A program made the translations under genes and the position numbers. Below, piece by piece: positions 25,122 through 34,143 of a stretch of DNA of 53,072 bases. Within the stretch, counting starts at the first letter, position 1. Every line of letters begins with the position of its first letter. The stretch is from JAVBSX01 sp051660685 (lineage in GTDB: Bacteria; Planctomycetota; Planctomycetia; Pirellulales; Thermoguttaceae). The stretch lies in the NCBI GenBank assembly GCA_051660685.1, contig JBOFQB010000025.1:1-53072 (forward strand), given 5' to 3'. Below the pieces are notes generated by a model that was given only the letters and a program-made list of their open reading frames with translations, did not search any database and was not told where the DNA came from.

Positions 25122-25910
25122 ATGCTGATTCTTCTGACGAACGACGACAGTGTTCATTCTCCTGCTCTTTTCGTTCTCGAACGGGAATTGGCCCGTTTAG
25201 GGCAGGTCGTCCTCGTTGCTCCTGCAACCGAACAAAGTGGTGTTGGTCACTCAATCACCTTCCGTTATCCCCTGCTCGTTCGTGAAGTTTTACGCCCCAA
25301 CCAATCCTCCTATTGGGCCGTTGAAGGGACCCCGGCTGATTGCGTCAAGTTCGGTGTGACCAAAATCTGCCCCCAAAAACCGGACCTGATCGTTAGCGGA
25401 ATCAATAACGGTCTGAATGCCGGGATTAACATTCTTTATTCCGGGACGGTTGCGGCTGCTGTTGAAGCAACATTGTACGGAATCGACAGTTTCGCCGTTT
25501 CTATGGAGTATTGCGAACATGGACCCTTTGACGAACAAGCCCGAATTGCCGTCTCGCTGATTGAAAAAATTCTCGGGCATAAGCGTCAGTCCCATCTCAT
25601 GTCCGAAAAAAAGAAACTCTTCAACATCAACATTCCCCGTGCTGCACTTGGTCGACCACCTCGCATTAAAACGGCTCCTATGGACCCTAATCCTTATTGG
25701 GACGAGTTTGAACGCCGTGTTGCCCCAATCGGTCAGGAGTATTTCTGGTTGTTTGGTAAACCAATCCCGAAAAATTCGGCTCCTTCGACTTCCAACGCCG
25801 ATTGGACCGATTTAGAAGCGTTAGGACACGGTTGTGTGACAGTGACCCCTCTTGAATTTGACCGGACAGATCGTGAAGCATTGCAGACCATTCAGGATTG
25901 GGAATGGTAG
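25122..25910 (+). CDS. surE: 5'/3'-nucleotidase SurE, 262 aa
   Basis: SurE is a metal-dependent survival-protein phosphatase acting on nucleoside monophosphates and polyphosphate. The metal site starts at N7-D8-D9 (LLTNDDSVHSPAL; the usual Gly after DD is Ser here), continues with Ser in EQSGVGHSIT and Asn in SGINNGLNAGINILYSGTV, and EGTPADCVKFG is typical. The frame is open from 25020, but the ATG at 25122 gives the canonical N-terminus. The leader is a C-rich repeat without an SD. The URO-D-like gene lies upstream on the same strand. Confidence 0.95.
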   Translation: MLILLTNDDSVHSPALFVLERELARLGQVVLVAPATEQSGVGHSITFRYPLLVREVLRPNQSSYWAVEGTPADCVKFGVTKICPQKPDLIVSGINNGLNAGINILYSGTVAAAVEATLYGIDSFAVSMEYCEHGPFDEQARIAVSLIEKILGHKRQSHLMSEKKKLFNINIPRAALGRPPRIKTAPMDPNPYWDEFERRVAPIGQEYFWLFGKPIPKNSAPSTSNADWTDLEALGHGCVTVTPLEFDRTDREALQTIQDWEW

Positions 25911-26445
25911 AAACGCCCCAAACGCCAATTGTTCCGCTCCATTTTTACTGATCCAACTTCTTTTTTCAATCGCTAATCTTTGCGCATTTTATCCGTTTTG
26001 CGGGACTGTTTCTTATTCCCAGACATAATCGAAACAATCGCTATTGTTTATCTATTGTGACATTTGAATGTGCCGTAAAGTCTGTAAATGACGCACTTTT
26101 GCCGAAAATAACGGTTCCAATCCTCAAGTATTTTTCGTTGTGCAGCCGATAATGATTCCAGCCCTGAAGTAGAGAACGTGTCGGGGGGCACGAACAGGGA
26201 GAAAAAAAACGTCAGACCTCCGAAGGAGAAACTCGGGTTGTGTATGAACCCGGCGGAATCTGACACCAACAATTTTTTGTCGAAATACTCACGCAGTTTG
26301 CAGCAAAGTACACCCCGGTATCTAACGCAAACCAAGTCACAAAACCGTCCGCGGACGTATCTGAGGACCCTGGGATAGTGAGATTGGGATGTGTTGTTGG
26401 AAAATGCGAAGAGGTTGCGTCAAAATAAAAAGGAGAGATTATCCA
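25911..26445. other. Intergenic leader region of the cysteine-rich protein gene
   Basis: No supported gene. It contains a hairpin CGGGTT/AACCCG at 26234-26252 and a perfect 12-bp palindrome CGTCCGCGGACG at 26346-26357, 89 bp before the next start codon, which could be an operator. Open frames on the minus strand are Cys/Ile-rich shadows of the repeat gene that follows. Confidence 0.4.
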
Positions 26446-27141
26446 ATGAAATTCAGTATGTTGTCGCTCGTTCTCGGAGTTGCCCTGTTTGCAACTCAGG
26501 CCTTTGCAATTGATTGCGGGCCGTGTGATCAAGTTGGTCCTTGTGATTCGGCATGCGGCTGCAAAGGTCAATCGTGCGATCTGTTTGCCGGGCTGAAAAG
26601 CCTGTTGAAAACCCGACCGATCAGCTTCACCAGCTGCGCTCCTTGTGAGCCGGTTGTTGCTTGCAATCCCTGCGATGTTGCAGCCGAATGCAATCCTTGT
26701 GATGTTGCGGTCAATTGCAATCCCTGCGATGTTGCTTGCAATCCTTGCGATGTTGCTTGTGGTCATGGTTGTTTCAAACCGTCCATTTTTCATGGACTGT
26801 TCTCGGGCTTCAAAGTTTTGAGCTGCAATCCTTGCGACCCCAACGGTTGCAATCCTTGTGATGTTGCAGCTGAATGCAATCCTTGCGATGTTGCTGTTAA
26901 TTGCAATCCTTGCGATCCTTGCGGTTACAATGGACCTGGTCCGATCACCACACTGTTGGTCAAAACACATTACGGCGTGAAAAAACTGTTCCGCGGTTTC
27001 GTCGGTGTCCTTGATCTTGGTTGCAATCCGTGCTCGCCTTGTGGAACCGTTGACTGCAATCCTTGCGATGTCGCTGTCAACTGTAATCCTTGTGATCCGG
27101 TTTGCCCGGCTCCGTGTGATTCGTGCAATTCCTGCAAATAA
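26446..27141 (+). CDS. Secreted cysteine-rich CNPCD-repeat protein, 231 aa
   Basis: A signal peptide (MKFSMLSLVLGVALFATQAFA) is followed by three modules, each an amphipathic basic/hydrophobic linker (LFAGLKSLLK, SIFHGLFSGFK, THYGVKKLFRGF) and a cluster of CNPCD units. I count ten CNPCD and one CNPCS, mostly as CNPCDVA or CNPCDP. The paired CxxC pattern could bind metal, form dense disulfides or crosslink an extracellular layer. It matches no family I know; Cys-rich wall-type proteins are reported in planctomycetes, but this motif is not one I recognise. SD AAGGAGAG is strong. A terminator follows at 27217. Confidence 0.85.
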   Translation: MKFSMLSLVLGVALFATQAFAIDCGPCDQVGPCDSACGCKGQSCDLFAGLKSLLKTRPISFTSCAPCEPVVACNPCDVAAECNPCDVAVNCNPCDVACNPCDVACGHGCFKPSIFHGLFSGFKVLSCNPCDPNGCNPCDVAAECNPCDVAVNCNPCDPCGYNGPGPITTLLVKTHYGVKKLFRGFVGVLDLGCNPCSPCGTVDCNPCDVAVNCNPCDPVCPAPCDSCNSCK

Positions 27142-27216
27142 GTGAGGGAGACATCAAGGGTTTGGTTTCAGCTTTTCTCTACTGCGTGTTATCAAAACCT
27201 GTCTCAACTTAAAAGA

Positions 27217-27258
27217 AAGCTGCTCTCAAGCAAATTGTTTGAGAGCAGCTTTTTTTTG
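27217..27258 (+). terminator. Rho-independent terminator after the CNPCD-repeat gene
   Basis: AAGCTGCTCTCAA (27217-27229) pairs perfectly with TTGAGAGCAGCTT (27239-27251) and is followed by seven or eight T. It lies 76 bp after the stop codon, giving a monocistronic transcript. Confidence 0.92.
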
Positions 27259-27291
27259 TTGTCATAGAACAACAGAAACGACGCTTTCGTC

Positions 27292-27320
27292 TTGTTTTGT
27301 TGGACGTTTTTTTGTATACT
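27292..27320 (+). promoter_or_regulatory. Candidate promoter of the exported protein gene at 27382
   Basis: TTGTTT (27292-27297) and TATACT (27315-27320) are spaced by exactly 17 bp, 62 bp upstream of the ATG and just after the preceding terminator. Confidence 0.5.
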
Positions 27321-27381
27321 GGGGGAATATGTTTCAACCCCCTTAGGATTCTTGAATGAGAAAGTGAGAAGGAAATCACTC

Positions 27382-28911
27382 ATGTCACGTCTTATTGCCC
27401 GTCCTTTTGTTTTCATCACCTCGTTGTTGGTTCTTTCACTTGTTGGAACTCTTTGGGGACAATCACCGAATGTTCCAACCAAAAAAACGGCTGGAAAAGC
27501 GGAAAAACCTGTTGTCACAGAAGAAAAACCTGTTGCGCAAGGTGATAATGCTGCGCCGGTTGTTGAGATAGTCCCCAATGAACCGGTTTCACTGGTTTCA
27601 GCACGCAAGGTTGGGACGATTGATATGGTTGAAGTGTTATTGAAGGTTGCAGGAACGGCGAAGCAGGTTTCGTTGGATCAAAAACAGGTGACGGAACCAA
27701 TGCAAGTGATTGCCGGATTCCGTTATGAGGAGCGAATCACGCAATCGGCCTTATCAGAGAAGATGGACGGTAAAAGTTTGTTGAAGAGCTTAAGATCGTA
27801 CAAATTGGCAAAAGCCAAGATGAGTATAGGTGATGTCCTCAAAACGCCGGAATTGGACGCGAATCATCAGACGATTGTTTATGGTATCAACGGTTCGGAA
27901 ACGGTATTGTTTTGTCCCGGGGGACCCTTACAGAGTGAACAATTGCTTCTTCTTGAGGGGATGCCGGGTAATTCGCTCAGTCTTGATTTGCTCCTTCCTG
28001 ATAAACCGGTTAAAATCGGCGATTCTTGGAAAATATCGGAGAAGCCGCTTCGTTCGTTTTTGAATCTTGATTCGGTTGCCGAATATGACCTCAAAGCGGT
28101 TTTGGTCAGTGTTGTTGACGATTTGGCAATGATCGAGATTGTGGGAGATGTGCAAGGGACCTATCTCGGGGCTTTCACCGAGATGTCGGTTCAAGCGAAA
28201 TACCAGTTTGATTTGCGAATTAACCGGATTAACTGGTTGGGGATGTTGATTGACGAGAAAAGGGCGATTGGACATGTTGGTCCCGGTTTGGACCTTAAAG
28301 CGAGTGTTGAGGTGAAAATTTCGCCGATTACAGAACCGGACACGTTGACGGATGATTTTTTGGTTGAAACCGAATTGGCCCCAAATGAGATGGTTTTGTC
28401 CTTACGTTATGACAATGGTCGAGGACCCTGGAGATTCCGACATCCGCGCAGTTGGTATATTATTCAGGACAATGACAATTCGACGCTTTTGCGGTTGATG
28501 GAGCGGGGAGAATTGATTGCCCAATGTAACATTGTTTCCATGCCGAGTGTCAATCCGAAGTCGTTGACCTCCTTAAAAAGTTTTGCTGAGGACATTAAAA
28601 AAGGTTTGGGAACGAATTTTGCGGGGATCGTCGCGCAAGAGGAATCGGTCAATGCAGCCGGATACACGGAATATCGGGTCATCATTGACGGTCAGGTGCA
28701 AGATGCGGAAAAGAAAGTGGACACCTTTCCCCTTCGTTGGGTTTACTATCTTCTGACTGATTCGCTTGGTAATCAGACAGTCCTCGCCTTTGTCATTCAT
28801 GCTGAAATGCTTGAACGGTTTGGTTCCAATGACGAACAGATTATTGACACGCTTCGGATGATTGACCGGACGAATCTGCCGCAACTGAAGAAGGTTGGAG
28901 ATAGGGGATAG
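27382..28911 (+). CDS. Exported hypothetical protein, 509 aa
   Basis: A signal peptide (ARPFVFITSLLVLSLVGTLWG) is followed by a Lys/Glu/Val linker and a large beta-rich body. The middle shows pattern GDSWKISEKPLRSFLNLDS and GPWRFRHPRSWYIIQDN; the C-terminal half (about 340-500) looks like a lipoprotein-type beta domain that could bind a ligand. I recognise no named family, although such proteins are common in planctomycetes. The start is chosen at MSRLIARP because AAGGA precedes it and it gives a proper signal peptide. The last residues (KKVGDRG) and the stop codon run into a G-rich repeat tail, so the true ancestral end may have been altered. Confidence 0.75.
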   Translation: MSRLIARPFVFITSLLVLSLVGTLWGQSPNVPTKKTAGKAEKPVVTEEKPVAQGDNAAPVVEIVPNEPVSLVSARKVGTIDMVEVLLKVAGTAKQVSLDQKQVTEPMQVIAGFRYEERITQSALSEKMDGKSLLKSLRSYKLAKAKMSIGDVLKTPELDANHQTIVYGINGSETVLFCPGGPLQSEQLLLLEGMPGNSLSLDLLLPDKPVKIGDSWKISEKPLRSFLNLDSVAEYDLKAVLVSVVDDLAMIEIVGDVQGTYLGAFTEMSVQAKYQFDLRINRINWLGMLIDEKRAIGHVGPGLDLKASVEVKISPITEPDTLTDDFLVETELAPNEMVLSLRYDNGRGPWRFRHPRSWYIIQDNDNSTLLRLMERGELIAQCNIVSMPSVNPKSLTSLKSFAEDIKKGLGTNFAGIVAQEESVNAAGYTEYRVIIDGQVQDAEKKVDTFPLRWVYYLLTDSLGNQTVLAFVIHAEMLERFGSNDEQIIDTLRMIDRTNLPQLKKVGDRG

Positions 28912-29012
28912 GGAATTGGGGATAGGGGGAGAAGGACTTCTCCGTTGAGAGCATTTCAATAATTGATAGACACATTGCATGTATTTTTGACGCAAAAATT
29001 CAAGGACTGTAT
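28897..29012. repeat. Composite repeat: G-rich tail plus family-C head
   Basis: 28897-28930 is a G-rich tail (GGGGATAGGGAATTGGGG and more) overlapping the preceding stop codon, with four or more G-runs separated by 3-4 nt. 28949-29012 is a family-C head beginning GAGCATTTCAATAATTG, alignable with 44917-44980 for about 65 bp. Read on the other strand, the order is head then C-rich tail, as at 25018-25120. Confidence 0.75.
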
Positions 29013-29035
29013 CTCTTAGCTGCATAGCAGCGACA

Positions 29036-29272
29036 TTATTGTAGCCCGGGGTGAAGCGCAGCGCAACCCCGGGTTAATTGCAGCACAAAAAAAGAGCTGC
29101 GTAGCTGCGACCTCATAAAAAATACTCGCAAATATGTTGCCAATTGGTTCTTGTGTCGCTCCGAAGGAGCTTGATTCTTGGGGTTGACCGTCAACCCGGG
29201 GTTGCGGTCGCTTATGCTCCCTTCACCCCGGGCTACAATAGTGTCGTCCCTACGGGACTGCAAGGGAACGAC
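29036..29272. repeat. CCCGGGGT-type repeat cluster (family A)
   Basis: Several palindromic units: CCCGGGGT ... ACCCCGGG near 29045-29073, AGCTGCGTAGCTGCG near 29096, GCTCCGAAGGAGC near 29159, and a block 29200-29272 with TCACCCCGGGCTACAATAG and GTCCCTACGGGAC. The last block recurs at 44808-44890 with about 90 percent identity by eye. It holds no gene and lies between convergent genes. Confidence 0.75.
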
Positions 29273-29309
29273 TTAGAGTATTTCAAAAAGGGACAGACAA
29301 GAAGGAACA

Positions 29310-30776
29310 TTACTCAAAAGAATCATCCGAGTCGTCGTCTGTTTCCTCTCCTGCTTCTTTTTCTTTCGGCTGTTTTTCTGATTCCGACTCTTGGGCTGCA
29401 CTCCCTAAAGAGGTCAGGTGTTGTTGCGCTTCCTGATATTCGGGCGATTCGGGCGCAACAGCAATCAGGAATTTTCGAGCAGTCCGTTTTGCAGCTCGGG
29501 ATTCCGACCCCCGAGTCTGTTTCGCAACATTCAAGTACGTCTTTCCTGCCAAAAAATTGATCCGACTGTTTTTCGGTTCATCCTGCTCGCCTTTGTTGAT
29601 CGATTCCAACCAAAATTCAATCCGTTGACAGGAATCCGCCAAATGCAGGACCGTCGGTTCGAGAAGATTGATAGAAAGAATCAGACATAAGGATTCGTCA
29701 AGAATCGTCTCGAAGAATTCGTTGGAACGGGGCAGAATGGTCAGTTCCCCGAGTAATTGACGGACTTCTTTGAATTGGCCAAGTTCAAAAAGGACTTGGG
29801 CTTCATACAACTTGGATTCCAACGAAGCGGGAAAATTTCTGTATTTGACCGCAAGATCGTGAAACTTTTCTGCCGATTCGGCCAAACCAGCTTTGTATTC
29901 GGGGGATTCCGGGGAAACCGATTTGGACTGTTCCCAGAAGACTCGGGCCAATTGAATACGGGACTCCAACAATTCGGCGTAAGCACGATCACGCTTTGCC
30001 CGTTTAACCGCGTCATTTCGCGTTTGAGGATCGTATTTCAACTCCTTCGCCGTTTTATACGCCCCCTCTTCGGCCCATTTTAAGTATTTCGCAGAATTCC
30101 CCAGATGCTCCAACAAGAGTTCCTGCGCCTCTTCTGGGCCCTGTCCTTGTCCCTCATTCTGGTTCCGTCCCTCTTCCAATTCCCGTTCCAGTCGCTGATT
30201 ATGTCCTCGTTGATCTCTCTGTCCTTGTTTCAGTTTATCTCTCTGTTCCTGCTCCTCTTCTTTTCGAGATTGTGACCGATCTCCCCCTTGCTGTTTGACG
30301 GTTCGGGCGTCGTCCAAAAAGATTTTTCCAATCATCAAATAGGCGGAACTCGACGAAACGGGGTCGGGCTTGAACTTCAGAAACCGCAACAACGTCTCTT
30401 TCGCCTGTTCGCGTAAACGAATCTGTTCGGTTTCCGTGTTGACCTGTTCGGACATTTCCAACAACAACAGCCCCAATTGCAGGTCAATCTGCTCTTTCCA
30501 TTCAACAGGGCAATTCGGGTCGTCCTGACATTCTCTCAAACAGTCAATCGCTGCATCATACTCCCCCTTATCTCGCAAATCATAAAACGCCGTTTCCCAT
30601 TTATTCGCTGTCTTTGAAGTGTCAACAAATGATTCCCGGAGAGAGATGACTTTTCCGGTCGATTTCAGGGTCGATTTTTTGGGCGGAGTTGCAGCAAAAA
30701 GAAGACTCTGCTGATTGATTCCAAGCGTGAACAAACCCCAAAAGAGCAGAACAGTCAGGATCGGACGATTAAGCAT
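29310..30776 (-). CDS. Exported TPR-like repeat protein, 488 aa
   Basis: Signal peptide (RPILTVLLFWGLFTLGI ... LLFAA), then helical repeats of TPR character (KWETAFYDLRDKGEYDAAID, SSAYLMIGKIFLDDARTV, SKLYEAQVLFELGQFKEVRQ). These suggest a periplasmic scaffold or assembly factor. A Gln/Arg/Glu-rich coiled insert lies at about 165-225, and the C-terminus is acidic (GEETDDDSDDSFE). The frame is open upstream to 30932, but ATG 30776 is chosen because it gives the signal peptide and overlaps the stop of the upstream metalloprotease gene by 8 bp (ATGCTTAA), implying translational coupling. Confidence 0.8.
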   Translation of the reverse strand: MLNRPILTVLLFWGLFTLGINQQSLLFAATPPKKSTLKSTGKVISLRESFVDTSKTANKWETAFYDLRDKGEYDAAIDCLRECQDDPNCPVEWKEQIDLQLGLLLLEMSEQVNTETEQIRLREQAKETLLRFLKFKPDPVSSSSAYLMIGKIFLDDARTVKQQGGDRSQSRKEEEQEQRDKLKQGQRDQRGHNQRLERELEEGRNQNEGQGQGPEEAQELLLEHLGNSAKYLKWAEEGAYKTAKELKYDPQTRNDAVKRAKRDRAYAELLESRIQLARVFWEQSKSVSPESPEYKAGLAESAEKFHDLAVKYRNFPASLESKLYEAQVLFELGQFKEVRQLLGELTILPRSNEFFETILDESLCLILSINLLEPTVLHLADSCQRIEFWLESINKGEQDEPKNSRINFLAGKTYLNVAKQTRGSESRAAKRTARKFLIAVAPESPEYQEAQQHLTSLGSAAQESESEKQPKEKEAGEETDDDSDDSFE

Positions 30777-32124
30777 ACGCGAGAAAATCTTTGCGAAGAA
30801 CCGTTGCGGACTGATTTCTTGTGTACTCAGAAACGGCCTGATTGACAGTCCAAGATCGTTCTGAATTCGAGAGAGCAAAGGGGGAAAAGGACGAAACCTG
30901 AGTCGTTTGCGTTTCCCGTTCCGAAGAAGCAAGTCGTTCCGTCGAACTCATCCATTGACTTTGAGAATCAATTTGATCACTCCCCGATTGACGCTGTTGC
31001 CCAACTGTTCCCCGTTTTTGCAGACTTTGCTCAACCGATTCCAACTGCCCCGATTGTCCAATCGGTCCTCTTTTGACGGAATCCGCGACATATTCAGCAC
31101 TTCCTGAGATGCCGGTTTTGTTGGTCGAATTGGCACTTGAAAATGAATCGGCGTTTGTTTCAGTCAAACCGACACTGTTTTCAGCCGAACCGCCTTGTTT
31201 TGACAAACCGACATTGCCCCATGAAAGCGTCCCGGGAATCTGCAAAACACCCCCGCCTTGTTGCTCTTCTTCGGCAGAAGGTTGCTGCTCACTCTGTCTC
31301 ATCACCTGCATCTGCGCTTTTGCTTGCATTTCAGAAGCAGCAGCCGCAACTTTTTGGTCTTGCGAAGACGGATTGGCAGGTGCAAGTGCAGCTGCTCTTA
31401 TTTGTTGGGCTTTCTGAATCGTCCCCCGGGGATCACCTGAAACAGCACTGGAATCAATCGAAACCTCTCCCCCAATCGCATAACGATTCCCGTCAGGACC
31501 TGTTTGAAAGGTAAAGGATGCTCCCCCTTTTGCATATTGCCCCGCTGCTGCAAGATGAGCCGCTTCATGTGCCCGGACTTCAGCGTCGCGCGACTTGAGC
31601 TTGTCAATCTGTTGTTGCTGTTCGGGGGTCAATCCTGTTCCCGAAGAAGAGGCCGTCTGCTCCTTTGAACCGGTCCCTTCCCCCTTTCCCCGCGATTGAA
31701 GTTCTGAACCGCGAGAATTACCCGAATCGCCCAAACTGTCTGGTTTTCCAGAACCGCCTGAATTTCTTAAATCGTCAGATTTTTTTGACCCGCCTGAACT
31801 TCCTGAACGATTGGAACCTTGTGAATCCCCTGAAATGTCCAGAATGTCCCCGGAACTCGAACGCTGTTTGGTCCCGTCCGTACTTTTTTCAGGAGTTCGG
31901 CTCTGTTGACGTTCGGTTGTCTTTTCCCCCTTTTCGCTTTGCGCAACGACCCCGACATTCGGTGATTGGGGCGATTCCACATTCTGTCCTGAAAAACCAA
32001 TCGCAACGGCGGAAGATGCCGCAACCGCGTCCGATTGCGAATCCGTCGTCGCAAACGGTCGCTCAGAATACCGCGCTCGCGTCAGATAGGTTGGAGCAAA
32101 AATGGAATTGGTAATCGGCTGCAT
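30769..32124 (-). CDS. SprA-related putative metalloprotease, 451 aa
   Basis: The conserved core of the SprA-related / CJM1_0395 family is at about 165-270: LTPEQQQQIDKLKSRDAEVR, then HEAAH (zinc-binding HExxH), AGQYAKGGASFTFQTGPDG, YAIGGEVSID and IQKAQQIRAAALAP. Flanks are long, Ser/Gly/Gln-rich and low-complexity, which is usual for this family. It has no signal peptide, so the location is unclear. It overlaps the TPR-like protein gene downstream by 8 bp and probably works with it. The role of the family is not established. Confidence 0.85.
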   Translation of the reverse strand: MQPITNSIFAPTYLTRARYSERPFATTDSQSDAVAASSAVAIGFSGQNVESPQSPNVGVVAQSEKGEKTTERQQSRTPEKSTDGTKQRSSSGDILDISGDSQGSNRSGSSGGSKKSDDLRNSGGSGKPDSLGDSGNSRGSELQSRGKGEGTGSKEQTASSSGTGLTPEQQQQIDKLKSRDAEVRAHEAAHLAAAGQYAKGGASFTFQTGPDGNRYAIGGEVSIDSSAVSGDPRGTIQKAQQIRAAALAPANPSSQDQKVAAAASEMQAKAQMQVMRQSEQQPSAEEEQQGGGVLQIPGTLSWGNVGLSKQGGSAENSVGLTETNADSFSSANSTNKTGISGSAEYVADSVKRGPIGQSGQLESVEQSLQKRGTVGQQRQSGSDQIDSQSQWMSSTERLASSERETQTTQVSSFSPFALSNSERSWTVNQAVSEYTRNQSATVLRKDFLAYA

Positions 32125-32168
32125 GGAAAATCAACACGAAAAACAGGACAATGATTTGATTTTATAGA

Positions 32169-32345
32169 AGGTAGGAAACGGGGGACAGGTGATAGTGACT
32201 GGGGAATAGGTGATAGGGATTAGAGGGGACTCCTCGTTTTGACGCAACATCCCCAATCATGTGTCAGACTATGTTTTGGACCTTTTTCATTCTCAATTCT
32301 TTCCCCTATCCCCCAACCCCTATTCCCTACCCCCCTATCTCCCTC
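32169..32345. repeat. Composite repeat: G-rich tract, family-D head, C-rich tail
   Basis: The core 32225-32300 begins GGGGACTCCTCGTTTTGAC and contains CAACATCCCCAATCATGTGT. It is about 90 percent identical by eye to 48714-48790. A G-rich tract precedes it and a C-rich tail (CCCCTATCCCCCAACCCCTA) follows, so the outer parts form imperfect inverted repeats. It occupies the 322-bp gap between two minus-strand genes; nothing else is seen there. Confidence 0.75.
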
Positions 32346-32446
32346 AATAATACATCGTCCCTGTTCAAAGACAAAGAAAAAAAAACGATATTTTGCCGAT
32401 TATTCCAATAAAATAAAATGAACAAACTGTATAAACGGATTGTTTC

Positions 32447-34009
32447 CTACAAATTACGCAGAAAAGCGGAAAGACCGGATTTGGGCGTTGTGTCCCAAGG
32501 AACATTTTGAACGGCTTCGTACTTCGTTTGAAGATCGAAAATCCGTCTCGCATTTCCTCGCAAAAGGGGTTCAACCAGTTCTAACGCTTCTTCCTGACTC
32601 AAGTACCCCTCATCAACCAATTCGTCGAGAGCCGCAAAAACCCCATTTCGTGCAATTCGGGCATGTCCCACAACATTCTCAACCCCGAGATAATCTCCGC
32701 CAAATGTGTGAATTTTGTTGGACGGTGCTGCAACAATGTACTGTTTGAGGAAATTTTTGGTTCCAACCGGGTCAATGATCCAAGCCCAACAGGTCTGGAC
32801 GTGAGCATTGGAAAACTGTTTCGCAACCGAAATCAATTCATGTCCATAAGGATAAGCTGTGTGCATGAACATAAATCGGGTTTTCGGCGAACGCAGACAG
32901 AGATCGGCTGCTTGCGCGACATTCTGCTCAACCCGGGAGACTTTCATCGAATTACTCCCCGCATAATATCCTGTATGCAGTTTGACCGGCAATTGATACT
33001 GATTTGCCTGTTCGACGCAGAACCAGAACAGGTGATCCTGAATCAGCTTATCCTCTTCAGGTGTAACCGGTTGATCCTCTCTTTTCTTCTTAAACGGTTC
33101 TTCCGCCAATTCAGCCGGGACCTGTTCAAAGTCCAAACCGCGACCATACGCAATTGCACTTTTGATTGCGGTTGCATAACGACCGTACTTCTGAAACCAA
33201 GCCTCAATGAAACGGTGATAATCATTCAGGTCCTTGATTTCGTTGATTCCAACCCGTTTCGTCCGCTCTTTCGAGACCGAACCGGTTTGAAAACCGTAAA
33301 TGTTAATGTCCTGCAACAATAACGTCGGCTGTGTCGTTTCTGTATAAGCACCCCGATCAACCTGACACGATTCAAGATTGCAATGTCCTCGCAAGATTTT
33401 CTCATAAAAACCGGGAACCGCCAACTCTTCAAACGCCGTTTGCAACTGCGGAATCACGGATTCGTTGATTGTGTCGATTCCATACAGTTCTTTAATCGTT
33501 ATTCGTGCAGCCCGACCATAACCGGTATTTTTTACAGCATCCCAATAAGGTGCCAACAAACGCCAAAGTTCAACCGGGTCGTTTTTCTCGTTTTTTTCCG
33601 AAAAAACCGAATCCCGGTCCAAACCAGCTGACACAAAATCATCACCCAGATAGTGATGAAAGAGCCGTATACAATTCTTCTTGTCCCTCAACCGTTCACA
33701 TTCATCCTGCAAATGTTCATGTGAATCGACAAGGGGTGTCGAGTCAACCCGTTGTTTCAGCTCGGCTCGAAAACCTTCTCGGGACCCCAACCCAATCGGA
33801 AGTTTCCCGACCTCGCTCTCCGTCATCTTTCCCGTTGTCGCTCCTGTTATCTTTCCCGTTTCAGACGCTTCCTGACCTTGAATCGAAGATTGATCTTGAG
33901 CATGAACCGATTGCGTTGAAAGACCGAGAACCGCTGTTGTTCCAGCTGCGCCCAGAAGTCCAATTTTTTTCAAAGCATCACGACGAGAAGTAGGGGCATT
34001 TTTTTTCAT
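32447..34009 (-). CDS. Tat-exported amidohydrolase-family protein, 520 aa
   Basis: Twin-arginine start (TSRRDALKKIGLLGAAGTTA). Metal-binding HxH is at H97-H99 (LVDSHEHLQDE). Further conserved positions are His in PVKLHTGYYAG and in FMFMHTAYPYG, and Asp in TFGGDYLG; together these make the amidohydrolase (Amidohydro_2, uronate-isomerase-like) metal centre. The helical region 150-250 and the length fit the family group. The reaction could be a hydrolysis or an isomerisation of a sugar acid; the substrate is unknown. The gene stands alone between repeat elements, with a family-B hairpin 37 bp upstream. Confidence 0.85.
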   Translation of the reverse strand: MKKNAPTSRRDALKKIGLLGAAGTTAVLGLSTQSVHAQDQSSIQGQEASETGKITGATTGKMTESEVGKLPIGLGSREGFRAELKQRVDSTPLVDSHEHLQDECERLRDKKNCIRLFHHYLGDDFVSAGLDRDSVFSEKNEKNDPVELWRLLAPYWDAVKNTGYGRAARITIKELYGIDTINESVIPQLQTAFEELAVPGFYEKILRGHCNLESCQVDRGAYTETTQPTLLLQDINIYGFQTGSVSKERTKRVGINEIKDLNDYHRFIEAWFQKYGRYATAIKSAIAYGRGLDFEQVPAELAEEPFKKKREDQPVTPEEDKLIQDHLFWFCVEQANQYQLPVKLHTGYYAGSNSMKVSRVEQNVAQAADLCLRSPKTRFMFMHTAYPYGHELISVAKQFSNAHVQTCWAWIIDPVGTKNFLKQYIVAAPSNKIHTFGGDYLGVENVVGHARIARNGVFAALDELVDEGYLSQEEALELVEPLLRGNARRIFDLQTKYEAVQNVPWDTTPKSGLSAFLRNL

Positions 34010-34045
34010 CGTTCGTCAGAAATAGGGGTTAGAAGAAAGTTTAGC

Positions 34046-34097
34046 CGCGATACAACGTATCGCGCGTAATGAATCGGGGACAGGGGATTGGGACCTG
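34046..34097. repeat. Family-B hairpin with G-rich flank
   Basis: CGCGATAC-AAC-GTATCGCG (34046-34064) is identical in arms to 678-696 and 5050-5068. It is preceded by TTTAGC and an AATAGGGGTTAG stretch, and followed by GCGTAATGA (as at 695-703) and GGGGACAGGGGATTGGG. Confidence 0.75.
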
Positions 34098-34143
34098 AAC
34101 AACGCCGGGTCCCAAAATCTTTAGACGATTTACTTTTTCAAAA

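Noticed and set aside
26212..26970. Long open frame on the minus strand across the CNPCD gene, Ile/Ala/Arg-rich with repeats
   Set aside because: It is the complement of the CNPCD repeat units. The plus-strand gene has a signal peptide, a strong SD and a terminator; the minus frame has none.
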